Shown: positions 35,371 through 46,937 of the stretch, one piece after another
Layout of the letters: each line of letters opens with the position of its first letter
How positions within the stretch are numbered: the stretch's first letter is position 1
Assembly (NCBI GenBank): GCA_025153775.1
Contig: JAOALC010000004.1
Coordinates: 540,308 to 604,307, forward strand
Direction of reading: 5' to 3'
Source of the DNA: SAR92 clade bacterium H231
Lineage (GTDB): Bacteria > Pseudomonadota > Gammaproteobacteria > Pseudomonadales > Porticoccaceae
DNA length: 64,000 nt
Made by a program: the position numbers and the translations under genes
The notes under the pieces: generated by a model
What the model was told of the DNA's origin: nothing
The model's database searches: none
What the model saw: only the letters and a program-made list of their open reading frames with translations

Positions 35371-37497
35371 TTATGCGTGCACTGCAAATACCTTAACCGG
35401 CACACCATTTAAGGCAGAATTACCACTTGCGCGATCCACTAGTTTGTCGTCAGTGAGGTCATTGCAGCTAACACCGCCCTGCTCTGCTGCAATATTGAGA
35501 GCAACGCCCTGGCGCTTGTGTCCCCAGCCATGGGGCAGGCTGACAACGCCGGGCATTACCTCGTCGCTAGCCAGCACCTGGGTCTGCACTTCGCCGACTC
35601 GGGATCTGATACGCACCTGGGACTGATCCTGCAACTGGTGCGCGGCCATATCATCTGGGTGCATTAGCAGCTGCCAGCGCGGCTTGCCTTTGACCAGGCG
35701 ATGGGAATTGTGCATCCAGCTATTGTTGGAGCGAATATGACGGCGGCCAATGAGCAGCAGCTCATCTTTATCGGTCTCCTGCTTCTCATCACCAAGGCGC
35801 GCCAGATCCTCAACAATATAGTCGGCCATCAATCTAATCTTGCCGTCAGAGGTACAGAGTCGCTCTGGCAGGCTGGGCTGCAATGGGCCTATATCCAGAC
35901 CATGGGGATGCTGTTTTATCTTATCCAGAGTCAGTTCCAGCTCGTGACCGGCCGCAGCGCTGTAGGGGCCCCGCTGGATACCTCTATCAATAAGCTTATC
36001 CGGAGATGGCAGAGGTTTGACCTCCATGCCTTTGCGCGCGGCAACGGCCAGGCCAAGCTCATTAAAGATTTCCCAGTCGTGCCTGGTACCCTCAGCGGGC
36101 TCAAACACTGCTTCATTGAAGCGCGCTGTGTTGTGCACCGCCAGGCGATGGAAAGCCAGATCGTAGTGATCGTGCTCCAGAGCACTGGTGGGGGGCAAAA
36201 TAATATCCGCATGCTGGGTGGTTTCATTGATATAGATATCTATACACACCATAAAGTCGAGACCAGCCAGCGCCTGATCCATATAGTTGCCATTGGGAGC
36301 CGACAGTACTGGGTTGCCCGCAGTGGTTATCAGGCCGCGAATCTGCCCCTCACCCTCAGTTAACATTTCCTCCGCCATTACAGTAACAGGCAATTCACCT
36401 GCAAACTCTGGCAGGCCACTAACCCGGCTGTGGAACGCAGCAAAGTGCCCGGCACCGGACTCCCCTGGCTTAATAAAACCAAAGGCTGGCGACGAGGCCA
36501 TCATGCCGCCGCGCACATCCAATGAGTTGGTAAGAATATTGATCATCTGAATAGCCCACTGACAGAGGGTTCCATAGACCTGCACAGAGACACCCATGCG
36601 GCCATAGCAAACTGCACCCTCGGTACTGGCCATATCTCTGGCCAGTTGGCGAATTTGCTCGGCGCCCACGCCGGTGCGCTGCTCTGCCAGCTCCGGGCTG
36701 AAGGCGGCGCAGGCACTGCGAACCTCATCGGTGCCCACCAGCAGGTCAGTGAGATGGCCTGTGTTAATCAGGTCCTCGGCAAATAAGGTATTCAGCATGG
36801 CCATCAGCAGCCAGGCATCTGTGCCGGGGCGAATAAATAGATGTTGGTCGGCAATTTCTGCTGTCTCGGTGCGCCTTGGGTCAATCACAATAAAGCGACC
36901 GCCGCGCTGCTGAATCCCCTTGAGGCGTTTAGGTATATCCGGTGAAGTCATAATGCTACCGTTGGAGGCCAGCGGATTGCCACCAATAATGAGCATGTAA
37001 TTGGTATGGTCTATGTCAGGCACCGGAATTAACGACTGGTGGCCATAGAGGCTGTAGGAAGTTAAATGATGGGGCAGCTGATCCAGGCTGGTGGCGGAGA
37101 AATGGATTTTTGACTGCACTGCTTTGCGCAATACGCTGGCGTGGGTCATGCTGCCATAGTTGTGCACATTGGGGTTGCCTGCATAAAAAGCAACGGCATT
37201 CTGGCCGTGCTGCTCCTGCACTGAAACCAGCTTATCCGCTATTTCTGCGTAAGCCTGCTCCCAGCTAATCTCCACCCAACTGTCTCCCTGCCTTTTGACC
37301 GGGCGTTTTAGACGGTCCGGATCTGTGTAGATATCCTCCATGGCTGTGCCCTTGGGGCAAATATAGCCTCGGCTTAAAGGGTCTTTCTTATCCCCTTTAA
37401 TAGATAGTACCTGATCGCCCTGGGTTTTGATTTCCAGGCCACAGATAGCTTCGCAGAGGTTGCAGGCACGATAATGGGTTTTGATTTCAGCGGGCAT
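35371..37497 (-). CDS. Molybdopterin oxidoreductase (formate dehydrogenase/DMSO reductase superfamily)
   Basis: A 708-residue cytoplasmic protein. The N-terminal Fe4S4 domain is CNLCEAICGLEIKTQGDQVL plus YICPKG. The molybdopterin domains include YMLIIGGNPLASNGSIMTSP, RRTETAEIADQHLFIRPGTD and CIDIYINETTQHADIILPPT, and a C-terminal MGD-binding domain (VRIRSRVGEVQTQVL, VSLPHGWGHKRQG). No Tat signal or partner subunit is present. The substrate cannot be assigned; formate-dehydrogenase-like paralogs and unassigned oxidoreductases share this layout. Confidence 0.88.
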   Translation of the reverse strand: MPAEIKTHYRACNLCEAICGLEIKTQGDQVLSIKGDKKDPLSRGYICPKGTAMEDIYTDPDRLKRPVKRQGDSWVEISWEQAYAEIADKLVSVQEQHGQNAVAFYAGNPNVHNYGSMTHASVLRKAVQSKIHFSATSLDQLPHHLTSYSLYGHQSLIPVPDIDHTNYMLIIGGNPLASNGSIMTSPDIPKRLKGIQQRGGRFIVIDPRRTETAEIADQHLFIRPGTDAWLLMAMLNTLFAEDLINTGHLTDLLVGTDEVRSACAAFSPELAEQRTGVGAEQIRQLARDMASTEGAVCYGRMGVSVQVYGTLCQWAIQMINILTNSLDVRGGMMASSPAFGFIKPGESGAGHFAAFHSRVSGLPEFAGELPVTVMAEEMLTEGEGQIRGLITTAGNPVLSAPNGNYMDQALAGLDFMVCIDIYINETTQHADIILPPTSALEHDHYDLAFHRLAVHNTARFNEAVFEPAEGTRHDWEIFNELGLAVAARKGMEVKPLPSPDKLIDRGIQRGPYSAAAGHELELTLDKIKQHPHGLDIGPLQPSLPERLCTSDGKIRLMADYIVEDLARLGDEKQETDKDELLLIGRRHIRSNNSWMHNSHRLVKGKPRWQLLMHPDDMAAHQLQDQSQVRIRSRVGEVQTQVLASDEVMPGVVSLPHGWGHKRQGVALNIAAEQGGVSCNDLTDDKLVDRASGNSALNGVPVKVFAVHA

Positions 37498-37613
37498 CTT
37501 CTACTCTCCGGTGTTTAAGTGCCGGAATATAGTAACCGAAATAGGGTCGGATTGATGGGGAAAGTTTGTGGATGCTGAGTACTGATTACTGGGCGCACCC
37601 CAAGGGCTAGAGA

Positions 37614-38738
37614 TTAGCGACTAATCACCAGATTATCTCTGTGGATAAGCTCGTCGTCATCGCGATAGCCGAGAATCTTGGGGATGGCCTCTGTGCTTTG
37701 GCCCTTGATACGATTGGCCTCATCAGAGTTGTAGTTAACCAACCCACGGGCGATTTCGACACCATGGCTATCCACACAGCTGACTAGCTCACCGCGGGTG
37801 AACTTGCCTTGCACAGCGCTAACGCCAACAGCCAGCAGGCTGCGGCCCTGTTCGGTGAGCACCTTGACGGCACCGGCATCTAGAATCAGCTTACCCTTAA
37901 CCTGCAGCTGCCCTGCCAACCACTGCTTGCGCGCGGCTAGAGGCTTTTGACTGGCCGACAGCAGAGTGCCAACATTTTCGCCAGCAGCCACCTGATGCAA
38001 TATCTGTTGATTGCGGCCACCAGCTATTACTGTGCTACAACCGGAGCGAGCCGCTAATCTTGCCGCCTGAAGTTTGGTGATCATACCACCGCGGCCTAGG
38101 CTGCCACTGCTGCCGCCCGCTAGCGCATCCAAGCTGCTGTCGTCGGCCATGGCTTCTGAGACTAATTGGGCATTTGGATTATTGTCTGGGTTGGCATCAT
38201 AGAGGCCATCTTTGTCGGTCAAAATCACCAGCATGTCAGCATCGATAAGGTTGGCCACCAATGCCGCGAGACTGTCGTTGTCTCCAAAGCGAATTTCATC
38301 GGTCACCACTGTGTCATTTTCGTTAACAATGGGCACCACATTGAGGCCAATTAATGTTTGCAGTGCGCCGCGGGCATTGAGATAACGCTGGCGACTGGCC
38401 AGATCATCATGGTCGAGAAGAATCTGTGCTGTGTGGCGGTCGTAGCGCTTAAAGCTACTTTCGTAGGCCTGGATTAATCCCATCTGCCCTACGGCTGCCG
38501 CAGCTTGAAGTTCGTGAATGCTCTCGGGGCGGGTTGTCCAGCCGAGGCGCACTATGCCCTCAGCAATGGCACCGGAAGAAACCAGCACCACCTCATTGCC
38601 CTTGGCTAGCAGTTGAGCTATCTGCTCCACCCAGCCATCTATGGCTTGGCGATCAAGCCCTGCGCCATCATTGGTCAGCAGTGCGCTGCCAATTTTAATC
38701 ACCCAGCGCTTGGCATCCCTGGTAATTGTTCTAGTCAT
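37614..38738 (-). CDS. proB: Glutamate 5-kinase (with PUA domain)
   Basis: First step of proline synthesis from glutamate. The 374-residue product has an amino-acid kinase domain ([71 protein letters not shown]) and a C-terminal PUA domain (about residues 275-370). It follows obg with a 5-bp gap, a conserved gene order (rplU-rpmA-obg-proB). Confidence 0.96.
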   Translation of the reverse strand: MTRTITRDAKRWVIKIGSALLTNDGAGLDRQAIDGWVEQIAQLLAKGNEVVLVSSGAIAEGIVRLGWTTRPESIHELQAAAAVGQMGLIQAYESSFKRYDRHTAQILLDHDDLASRQRYLNARGALQTLIGLNVVPIVNENDTVVTDEIRFGDNDSLAALVANLIDADMLVILTDKDGLYDANPDNNPNAQLVSEAMADDSSLDALAGGSSGSLGRGGMITKLQAARLAARSGCSTVIAGGRNQQILHQVAAGENVGTLLSASQKPLAARKQWLAGQLQVKGKLILDAGAVKVLTEQGRSLLAVGVSAVQGKFTRGELVSCVDSHGVEIARGLVNYNSDEANRIKGQSTEAIPKILGYRDDDELIHRDNLVISR

Positions 38739-38743
38739 TGTGG

Positions 38744-39955
<1,212 letters not shown>

Positions 39956-40201
39956 TTACAGTGGCCAGTAGGGTTGTGTCATTGTGGGGAAAAAGCTGGA
40001 AGCTTCAGGGCGCGCATTATTACTAAAGGGGGTGCTACAAGCAACCATAACCTCAGGTGAATAAAGGGACTGGCGCGAAAAGCCAATCTCAAGCAAAATG
40101 CGCAGCCTGGTAGTCTGCTGCAATTTTCAGTGGGTAATCTAAGTTTTACTGTCTGCAGTAAAAGCAGGCAGACTAATCAATTAATTCAAGGGGATGTAAC
40201 A

Positions 40202-40570
40202 ATGGCAGTTATTCGATGGGTGTTGGGGCAAATTATTTTGCTTTTGGATTTTCTTACCTCACCTAAGCCGGTGGTGCGCGAAGCCGAGGCCCAGAAAGCC
40301 ATTGATGATGTCACCGCCACTATGTCTCTCTATCAATTTGCCACCTGCCCTTTTTGCGTTAAGGTGCGCCGTGAACTGAAACGCCACTCACTCAATATAG
40401 AGTTGCGAGATGCCAGAAATGATGCGGCGTTAAAAGCCGAACTGGTTCGTGAAGGCGGCCGCCACAAAGTGCCCTGCCTGAGAATTGAAAAGCCAGATAA
40501 TTCGGTGGAATGGCTCTATGAATCCAGCGATATTATTGTTTATCTAAAAAGCCAGTTTAAGCTGGGATAG
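40202..40570 (+). CDS. Membrane-anchored glutaredoxin-like protein
   Basis: Start at ATG 40202 (MAVIRWVLGQIILLLDF) with AAGGGG upstream; a longer GTG frame from 40130 is unlikely. About 122 residues: an N-terminal hydrophobic stretch, then a glutaredoxin/GST-N fold with the redox motif YQFATCPFCVKVRREL, the cis-Pro segment HKVPCLRIE and the tail SSDIIVYLKSQF. Probably a glutathione-linked disulfide reductase, perhaps bound to the inner membrane. It is divergent from obg. Confidence 0.85.
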   Translation: MAVIRWVLGQIILLLDFLTSPKPVVREAEAQKAIDDVTATMSLYQFATCPFCVKVRRELKRHSLNIELRDARNDAALKAELVREGGRHKVPCLRIEKPDNSVEWLYESSDIIVYLKSQFKLG

Positions 40571-40690
40571 CGAGAATTTGGGAGATCGAAGCTCCCTAGG
40601 CCCTGCATGATTCTCTGTTAACTCAATAGATGCCCATAGTTTTGGGGATTTATTAGGCAGCGCTGAACATAAAACTGGCAGGCATAAAAA

Positions 40691-40709
40691 AAGCCCCGCA
40701 GAGGGGCTT
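40691..40709. terminator. Bidirectional rho-independent terminator after rpmA
   Basis: AAGCCCC (40691-40697), loop GCAGA, GGGGCTT (40703-40709), with an A run before and a T run after. It serves rpmA on the minus strand and, in the other direction, the glutaredoxin-like gene. Confidence 0.88.
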
Positions 40710-40728
40710 TTTAAATTAGGGGCTCAGC

Positions 40729-40986
40729 TTAGGCTGAAACCACCTCTGCATATTTGCGGTTTAGAGGGCCTTTTTGTACAAACTGTACAGTGCCTGTCTC
40801 TGTTGCAAATAATGTGTGATCTTTACCAATGCCTACGCCATTGCCTGGGTGAAACTTGGTTCCACGCTGACGGACGATAATACCACCTGCATTAATTGAC
40901 TGGCCGCCATAGACCTTAACACCAAGGCGTTTGCTCTCTGAATCGCGACCGTTTCTAGTACTACCACCAGCTTTTTTGTGAGCCAT
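40729..40986 (-). CDS. rpmA: 50S ribosomal protein L27
   Basis: An 85-residue L27 with the standard N-terminus [20 protein letters not shown] and [15 protein letters not shown]. It starts 18 bp after rplU. A clear terminator follows it, so rplU-rpmA may form a separate unit from obg-proB, or termination may be partial. Confidence 0.98.
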   Translation of the reverse strand: MAHKKAGGSTRNGRDSESKRLGVKVYGGQSINAGGIIVRQRGTKFHPGNGVGIGKDHTLFATETGTVQFVQKGPLNRKYAEVVSA

Positions 40987-41004
40987 TGCTATATCCTCTT
41001 TTAA

Positions 41005-41319
41005 TTATCCGGCGTTGATGCCGGTAATTTTAACTTCTGTGTACCACTGTCTGTGGCCCTGCTGAGTGCGCGAGTGCTTGCGACGACGGAATTTAATAAT
41101 ATTCACTTTGTCACCGCGACCGTGAGATACAACCTCAGCAGTCACCTTGCCACCTTCTACCAGTGGTGCACCAATCTTGACTTCGGCACCTTCGCCGACC
41201 ATCAAGACTTCTTCAAAATCTATATTGTCACCAGTAGCTACATCCAACTTTTCCAGACGCAGGGTTTCACCCTCAACGACTCGATGCTGTTTACCGCCAC
41301 TTTTGATCACTGCGTACAT
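41005..41319 (-). CDS. rplU: 50S ribosomal protein L21
   Basis: Start at ATG 41319 ([20 protein letters not shown]), the conserved L21 N-terminus; a frame to 41349 adds ten unlikely residues. About 104 residues, ending with [20 protein letters not shown] and KITGINAG. First gene of rplU-rpmA. Confidence 0.97.
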   Translation of the reverse strand: MYAVIKSGGKQHRVVEGETLRLEKLDVATGDNIDFEEVLMVGEGAEVKIGAPLVEGGKVTAEVVSHGRGDKVNIIKFRRRKHSRTQQGHRQWYTEVKITGINAG

Positions 41320-41415
41320 GTTCTGCTCCAAATTAAAGGTGGCCAACACAAGTTATTCTGGCCAGATTCCGTCGCTTACCATCATGAGGCTAAGAGCCTC
41401 TGCGAGAGGGCGGCA

Positions 41416-41444
41416 ATTCTAATGGAACACCCTATGGTTATCAA
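41416..41444 (-). promoter_or_regulatory. Probable rplU promoter
   Basis: On the minus strand TTGATA (41444-41439), 17-bp spacer, TAGAAT (41421-41416), about 97 bp before the rplU start. This leaves a leader in which autogenous control could act, though no specific structure is evident to me. Confidence 0.6.
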
Positions 41445-41519
41445 GTGTTAAAACGGCAAATATGCAACTATCCTGGAGGCTGGGCGCGAAAGGCTTGCAA
41501 GCCCCGCAACCGCTGATTT

Positions 41520-42287
41520 TTACTGGTTGTTTTTTAGCCATACCAGAGAGGCCATACGCCCGGTTTTCGCCTCTCGCCTGTAGGAGTAAAACCGCGTTGA
41601 ATCTGTAAAGGTACAGTAACCCCCGCCGTAGATAGCACTTACTCCACAGGCTGTCAGCTCTGCGCGCGCCAGGGCGTAGAGGTCGGCTAGATACTTACCC
41701 TGCTGGCTGGGCACAAAGGCAGTTTGAATAGCTTCGATGTGCCGAGCTCTCTGGGCGCCCTCTGGGGCTCCCTGGATAAAGGCCTGCAATACCTCTGCTC
41801 CGACTTCAAAGGCCTCTGGACCTATGGCTGGCCCCAGATAGACCATCACCTGGTCTGGACTGGTAAATCTGGCCAGGGTTTTGCGCAGAATACCATTGCA
41901 CAGCCCACGCCAACCCGCATGGGCAGCGGCCACTTGGGTGCCCTGCTGATTGCAAAACAATACCGGCAGACAGTCGGCGGTCATAATTGCGCAGGCCAGG
42001 CCGGGCTGATCGGAAAAGCTGGCATCAGCCTGAGTTGCAGGAGCAGCCTCGGGCCCATAGACCACCTCTGTGCCATGAACCTGGTCCAGCCACAGCGGCG
42101 TCTGAGACAGACCCAGAGCCTCGGCCAGGGACTGGCGATTGGCTTGCACAGTGGCATCTACATCACCCACATGCAGAGCCAGATTATTGCTATCAAAAGG
42201 TTTTAGACTGTACCCACCCTGCCTAGTGGTAATTGCGGCCCCTATATTCTCAGGGGCGGGCCAGTGGGGGTTAATCCAGTTAGTCAT
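41520..42287 (-). CDS. pgeF: Peptidoglycan editing factor PgeF (YfiH/laccase-domain family)
   Basis: A 255-residue copper/zinc-oxidoreductase-fold protein. Family blocks are LWLDQVHGTEV, CAIMTADCLPVLFCNQQGTQ and AAAHAGWRGLCNGIL, with the His and Cys metal ligands. PgeF removes wrongly incorporated L-Ser from muropeptides (family knowledge); it was long labelled polyphenol oxidase. It overlaps rluD by 8 bp, a conserved coupling (bamD divergent, rluD-pgeF). Confidence 0.93.
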   Translation of the reverse strand: MTNWINPHWPAPENIGAAITTRQGGYSLKPFDSNNLALHVGDVDATVQANRQSLAEALGLSQTPLWLDQVHGTEVVYGPEAAPATQADASFSDQPGLACAIMTADCLPVLFCNQQGTQVAAAHAGWRGLCNGILRKTLARFTSPDQVMVYLGPAIGPEAFEVGAEVLQAFIQGAPEGAQRARHIEAIQTAFVPSQQGKYLADLYALARAELTACGVSAIYGGGYCTFTDSTRFYSYRREAKTGRMASLVWLKNNQ

Positions 42288-43251
42288 GATCGAGCACTTT
42301 AATTAGCGACTGCATATCCCCTGGCAGCTCTGAGCTCCAACTGACCAGTTCGCCACTGGCCGGATGAATAAGCCCCAGTTCGCGGGCATGTAGTGCCTGG
42401 CGGGCAAAGTTTTGTATGGCATCCCGCAGCTCTGGCCTGGCGCCCGCGTGGATGCGAAAACGCCCGGCATAGGTGTCGTCGCCGACAATTGGAAACCTTA
42501 TATGTGCCATATGCACACGAATCTGGTGGGTGCGCCCGGTTTCCAGCCTGAGCCGCACATGGCTGTGGCCCTTATAACGCTGCAATACAGAATAATGGGT
42601 GCGCGCCTCTTTGCCATCTGGCCTCACGGCCATTTTGGTGCGCTGAGTTTGATGGCGACCAATGGGTTGGTCGACCACCCCACCACCGGTCATAACCCCC
42701 GCCACAATAGCTTCGTACTCGCGCTTGACAGTTCTGGCCTGCAGCTGAGCTACCAGGTCTGTATGGGCCTGCAATGTCTTGGCCACTACCATCAGGCCTG
42801 TGGTGTCTTTATCTAGCCGGTGAACAATACCGGCGCGGGGCACGGATTCAAGCTGAGGACAGTGATAGAGAAGCCCGTTGAGTAATGTGCCGCTGCGATT
42901 GCCGGCCGCTGGATGCACCACCAAATTGTCTGGTTTGTTGAGCACAATAATATGCTCGTCCTCATGGACTATTTGCAGGGGAATATTCTCTGGCTGCCAG
43001 TCGCCCTCGGGCTCCAGATAGACATCGACCTCCAGGGTCTCGCCACCCAGCAGTTTTTGCTTTGGCACCTGAACCTGGCCGTCGACCCTTAGCTGCCCCC
43101 CTTTGATCCATGCCTGTAGTCTGGCTCTGGAATATTCAGAGAACAATTCGGACGCCACCTGGTCCAATCGTCTGCCGCAATCTTGGCAAGGTACCTGGGC
43201 TGACATCTGAATATGGTCAAAGCTGTTATTTTCGCTGTTGGGCTGGTTCAC
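42280..43251 (-). CDS. rluD: 23S rRNA pseudouridine synthase RluD
   Basis: Modifies helix 69 of 23S rRNA (positions 1911/1915/1917). The 323-residue product has an N-terminal S4 domain (SRARLQAWIKGGQLRVDGQV), the catalytic Asp motif IVHRLDKDTTGLMVVAKT and the C-terminal RTHQIRVHMAHI block. Divergent from bamD, as in many gammaproteobacteria. Confidence 0.95.
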   Translation of the reverse strand: MNQPNSENNSFDHIQMSAQVPCQDCGRRLDQVASELFSEYSRARLQAWIKGGQLRVDGQVQVPKQKLLGGETLEVDVYLEPEGDWQPENIPLQIVHEDEHIIVLNKPDNLVVHPAAGNRSGTLLNGLLYHCPQLESVPRAGIVHRLDKDTTGLMVVAKTLQAHTDLVAQLQARTVKREYEAIVAGVMTGGGVVDQPIGRHQTQRTKMAVRPDGKEARTHYSVLQRYKGHSHVRLRLETGRTHQIRVHMAHIRFPIVGDDTYAGRFRIHAGARPELRDAIQNFARQALHARELGLIHPASGELVSWSSELPGDMQSLIKVLDHD

Positions 43252-43325
43252 TAATAGTGCTCTGTGGTTAAATACCGGGCTTGGTCGCTAATGCTGCCGA
43301 CTCCGACTCTCGCTGGGAATTTTAC

Positions 43326-44312
43326 ATGAAAAACGTCGCTTTTATTTTGTTGATTTTAAGTTTATCTACCACCTCGGGCTGTTCATGGTTGGGCTGGGGC
43401 GATGAGGAGACCGTTGAAGATGACACTGCAGGTTACACCGAAAAAGATTTTTATGAGAAAATTCAAAGTAGCCTAAATGCCAACAACTGGTCTGTTGCTA
43501 TTAGCAATCTTCAGCTTCTTGAGTCTCAATTTCCCTTTGGCAAATATGCCGAGCAGGGTCAGCTTGAACTGATCTATGCCCAGTTTAAATCTGGAGACTA
43601 TGAAGAGGCTATAGGCTCTGCCGACCGCTTTATCCGCCTGCACCCTCAGCACCCCAATGTGGACTATGCTTTCTATGTGAAGGGCCTGTCGGAAATTTCT
43701 CAGTCATCCGGGTTCTTTGATAACTTTATTCCCACAGACAACACCAAGCGCGACATAGGGTCGGCCCGGGAAGCCTTTGCTACATTGACCGAGTTACTCT
43801 CGCGGTTCCCTAAAAGCGAATATGCACCCGATGCTCGCAAGCGTCTGGTCAATCTGCGCAATAATCTTGCCCGCGCCGAAATTCATGTGGCCAACTACTA
43901 CTTTGCCCGCGGCGCCTATTTGGCGGCGGCCAATCGCGGTCGCTATGTTGTGGAAAACTTTCAGCAGTCGCCGGCAGTTCCCGATGGTCTGGCCGTGATG
44001 GCTCAGGCGTATAACATCTTAGAGATGCAAGAGCTGGCCGACAATGCGGTCAGGGTACTGGTTGCCAATTATCCGGAGCACCCTTCTCTGGATGCCATGG
44101 GTAATTTTGACTATGACAAGCGTTTGCTGGATAGAGAAAACTCCCTGCTAGGCAAACTCACCTTTGGTCTGATCGACCCTGTGCAGCCTCCGGCTTTTGA
44201 CTCTCGTCATATTTACAATAAAGTTGCTCGCGAAGCGGGTTCAACCAGTGACGACGGCAAAAAGCAGAGCCGATCAATTTGGAGTCGATTGACTTTTGGA
44301 CTGATGGACTAG
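43326..44312 (+). CDS. bamD: Outer-membrane assembly lipoprotein BamD, with C-terminal extension
   Basis: Component of the BAM complex. Start at ATG 43326 (MKNVAFILLILSLSTTSGCS), giving a lipobox ending in Cys; the frame is open upstream to 43281. Five TPR-like repeats cover about residues 35-245 (FYEKIQSSLNANNWSVAISN, YAQFKSGDYEEAIGSADRFI). About 328 residues, longer than the roughly 245 of E. coli BamD. The extra tail holds two similar motifs, LGKLTFGLID and WSRLTFGLMD. Confidence 0.94.
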   Translation: MKNVAFILLILSLSTTSGCSWLGWGDEETVEDDTAGYTEKDFYEKIQSSLNANNWSVAISNLQLLESQFPFGKYAEQGQLELIYAQFKSGDYEEAIGSADRFIRLHPQHPNVDYAFYVKGLSEISQSSGFFDNFIPTDNTKRDIGSAREAFATLTELLSRFPKSEYAPDARKRLVNLRNNLARAEIHVANYYFARGAYLAAANRGRYVVENFQQSPAVPDGLAVMAQAYNILEMQELADNAVRVLVANYPEHPSLDAMGNFDYDKRLLDRENSLLGKLTFGLIDPVQPPAFDSRHIYNKVAREAGSTSDDGKKQSRSIWSRLTFGLMD

Positions 44313-44365
44313 TCTCTCTGCTCTTTTTATTTTGGTGATAGATTCTAGTTTGGTAACAGGTGCAG

Positions 44366-45196
44366 ATGAACAGACAAGCGATTATCCAAGAAATGCGGGT
44401 GCTACCCGAGATTGACCCCCAATTCGAAATACAGCGGCGCGTTGCCTTTATCCAGAGCCAACTGACTCAGTCTGGCTGTAAGACCTTGGTATTGGGCATC
44501 AGCGGCGGGGTAGACTCCTCAACCTGTGGTCGGCTGGCACAGCTGGCAGTGGACGACCTGAATCAACAACAGAACACAGATGCCTATAGATTTATTGCTG
44601 TTCGCCTGCCCTATGGGGTGCAGCAGGATGAAGCCGATGCCCAGACTTCCCTCGACTTTATCAAGCCCAGCCACAGGTTGACGGTTAATATTAAACCGGG
44701 CGCGGACGGTATTAATAGCTCGGTCTGTGAGACGCTGAGTGAAAATGGCCTGCTGCCAGATGCCGATGCTGTGGATTTTGCCAAGGGCAACCTCAAAGCT
44801 AGAGCGCGCATGGCATCCCAGTACGAGATTGCCGGCATGCTGGGTGGTCTGGTGCTTGGCACAGATCACTCTGCCGAAAATATCACTGGCTTTTACACCA
44901 AATTTGGCGATGGTGCCTGTGACCTAGCGCCATTATTTGGCCTGAGCAAACGCCAGGTTCGCCTTTTGGCCGCCACCATGGGTGCGCCGGATTCTCTGGT
45001 CAATAAAACCCCTACAGCCGATCTGGAATGTCTGAGCCCCCAGAAGCAGGATGAAGAGGTACTGGGCATGTCCTACGACGATATTGATAACTTTCTCGAG
45101 GGCAAAGAGGTCGATGCGGATGCTGAGGAGCGTCTGATTGGCATCTATAGCAAAACTCAGCACAAGCGCCTGCCAATAGCCACTGTCTACGACTAG
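44366..45196 (+). CDS. nadE: NH3-dependent NAD synthetase
   Basis: Last step of NAD synthesis from deamido-NAD, ammonia and ATP. Start at ATG 44366. The PP-loop motif is [16 protein letters not shown], followed by [40 protein letters not shown] and [11 protein letters not shown]. About 276 residues, so it lacks the glutaminase domain of long NadE. Confidence 0.96.
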   Translation: MNRQAIIQEMRVLPEIDPQFEIQRRVAFIQSQLTQSGCKTLVLGISGGVDSSTCGRLAQLAVDDLNQQQNTDAYRFIAVRLPYGVQQDEADAQTSLDFIKPSHRLTVNIKPGADGINSSVCETLSENGLLPDADAVDFAKGNLKARARMASQYEIAGMLGGLVLGTDHSAENITGFYTKFGDGACDLAPLFGLSKRQVRLLAATMGAPDSLVNKTPTADLECLSPQKQDEEVLGMSYDDIDNFLEGKEVDADAEERLIGIYSKTQHKRLPIATVYD

Positions 45197-45284
45197 ACCA
45201 GAGTCTGCAGAGTGCGAGCAAACTCTGTCTCCAGGGTCTATCCTTTCTAAATAGAGTATTTAGTTCAGGGATGGAGACTCAGGC

Positions 45285-46937
45285 ATGGTGCCGCCCGGCA
45301 GTATTGATCGCCAGCATATCGAAACTGATCAGGGCAATAAGCCTAGGTTACTGCGTATCTATATCAGTTACCGGCTACTTCTATCTGTGCTGTTTCTGGC
45401 ACTGACCCATTTTCAGTTAGCCAGCGATTATCTGAGAACCAGTAATCAGCAGTTATTTTCTCTCACCATTGTGCTCTACAGCATTATCAATGTAGTCACG
45501 GCACTGGTGTTTTATCGCCAGCGCTGGAGACCCAGCGAAACTGCCCTATTTGCCATGCTGTTAATCGATACCATTGCTATTACCAGCATGATGCACGCCT
45601 CGGATAGCCCAGATGGCTCTCTGGGCTACTTGCTGATGGTGACAGTTGCAGCATCAGGTATATTCCAGCGCGGAGTTCTGGCGCTGGCCCTGGCGGCCAT
45701 TGCCAGTTTTATTCTTATTTCCATCTCCCTGACTGCATTTTTCTCCGGCACCGGCACCCAGGCAGAAGTTATTAGCAGCGGTATCTTTAGCACGCTGCTG
45801 TTTGCCACTGCAATGGTATTTGTGTTTCTGGCTCGGCGCCTCAGTCTCGCCCAGCAGCTGGCATTTACTGAGTCGCGAATCGCACTGCAACTGCAGCGGC
45901 TCAATGATCTTGTGATCAACAGAATGCGCACAGGCATACTGGTTTTCGATAGAGATTACCGAATAGAGCAGCTCAACGAAAGAGCCTGTATGCTGCTGGG
46001 GCAAACGGACGACAACCGGCTGTTGGCGCGAAATGACTCTCTGACCAAGCTGCCGGAACTGGTTAGCTGCCATAGGGATTGGCTGGCCAACCCACGGCTG
46101 CAGTTGGCCAGTTACCGTGCCCCGGGATCTAATATTCCCCTGCAGATTAGCTTTAGCCAGGTGATAGGCGAGGACCAACAGGATTGCATATTGTTTTTGG
46201 AAGATGCCAGAACCATTGCCCAGCAGTCTCAGCAACTAAAAAACAACAGCCTCGGCCAGCTCACCGCCAGCATTGCCCATGAGATTCGCAACCCGCTGGG
46301 GGCTATTAGCCATGCGGCTCAGCTGCTCGATGAATCCCAGTTAGATGCTCAGAACCACCGTCTGGTCGAGGTGATACTGCGCCATGCCAAACGAGTGAAT
46401 CGGCTGATACAAAATATTATGCAGCTGTCACAGCAGAAGACACCGGATATCAAAGTCGTAGATATCTTTCAGGCCTGTGAGCAGAGCAAAGCGCAGATTG
46501 AAGAGAGCGCAGAGTTTGATCGGCCAGTAATTTTGCTCCATCGCCCCAAACAGAAACTCGTCGCACCCTTCGACGCCAGCCAGTTGCAGCAGGTGATCAC
46601 CAATCTGCTCACCAACGCACTGCGCCATTCGCAGAAGTCCACAGGCACAGCCTGGGCCAGTATAGAATTTTCGCTGCAGGAAGAGCTCTCGCTTCCCTCG
46701 GTGAAAATATTTGATCAGGGCCCAGGGGTGGGCGAGAGGGATTGCGAAAAGATTTTTGAGCCTTTTTATACCACCGAAAAAACCGGCACCGGGCTCGGCC
46801 TGTATATTGCTCGCGGGCTTTGCGAAATCAATTTCGCCACACTAAGCTATATTTATAAGAGGCACTCGCGCGGTTACTTTCAAATTCTCTTTTCCGATCC
46901 CGCTAAGCAGTTGCCAGGGAACCCTATCCATGGATAA
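45285..46937 (+). CDS. pilS: Sensor histidine kinase PilS
   Basis: A 550-residue inner-membrane kinase. The N-terminal six-span sensor region (about residues 25-190) is followed by a PAS-like segment (LVINRMRTGILVFDRDYRIE), the His box ASIAHEIRNPLGAISHAAQL and ATPase boxes LQQVITNLLTNALRHSQ, FDQGPGVG and TEKTGTGLGLYIA, all intact. It pairs with the sigma-54 activator PilR, whose start overlaps its end by 8 bp, and should control pilin expression. Confidence 0.94.
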   Translation: MVPPGSIDRQHIETDQGNKPRLLRIYISYRLLLSVLFLALTHFQLASDYLRTSNQQLFSLTIVLYSIINVVTALVFYRQRWRPSETALFAMLLIDTIAITSMMHASDSPDGSLGYLLMVTVAASGIFQRGVLALALAAIASFILISISLTAFFSGTGTQAEVISSGIFSTLLFATAMVFVFLARRLSLAQQLAFTESRIALQLQRLNDLVINRMRTGILVFDRDYRIEQLNERACMLLGQTDDNRLLARNDSLTKLPELVSCHRDWLANPRLQLASYRAPGSNIPLQISFSQVIGEDQQDCILFLEDARTIAQQSQQLKNNSLGQLTASIAHEIRNPLGAISHAAQLLDESQLDAQNHRLVEVILRHAKRVNRLIQNIMQLSQQKTPDIKVVDIFQACEQSKAQIEESAEFDRPVILLHRPKQKLVAPFDASQLQQVITNLLTNALRHSQKSTGTAWASIEFSLQEELSLPSVKIFDQGPGVGERDCEKIFEPFYTTEKTGTGLGLYIARGLCEINFATLSYIYKRHSRGYFQILFSDPAKQLPGNPIHG

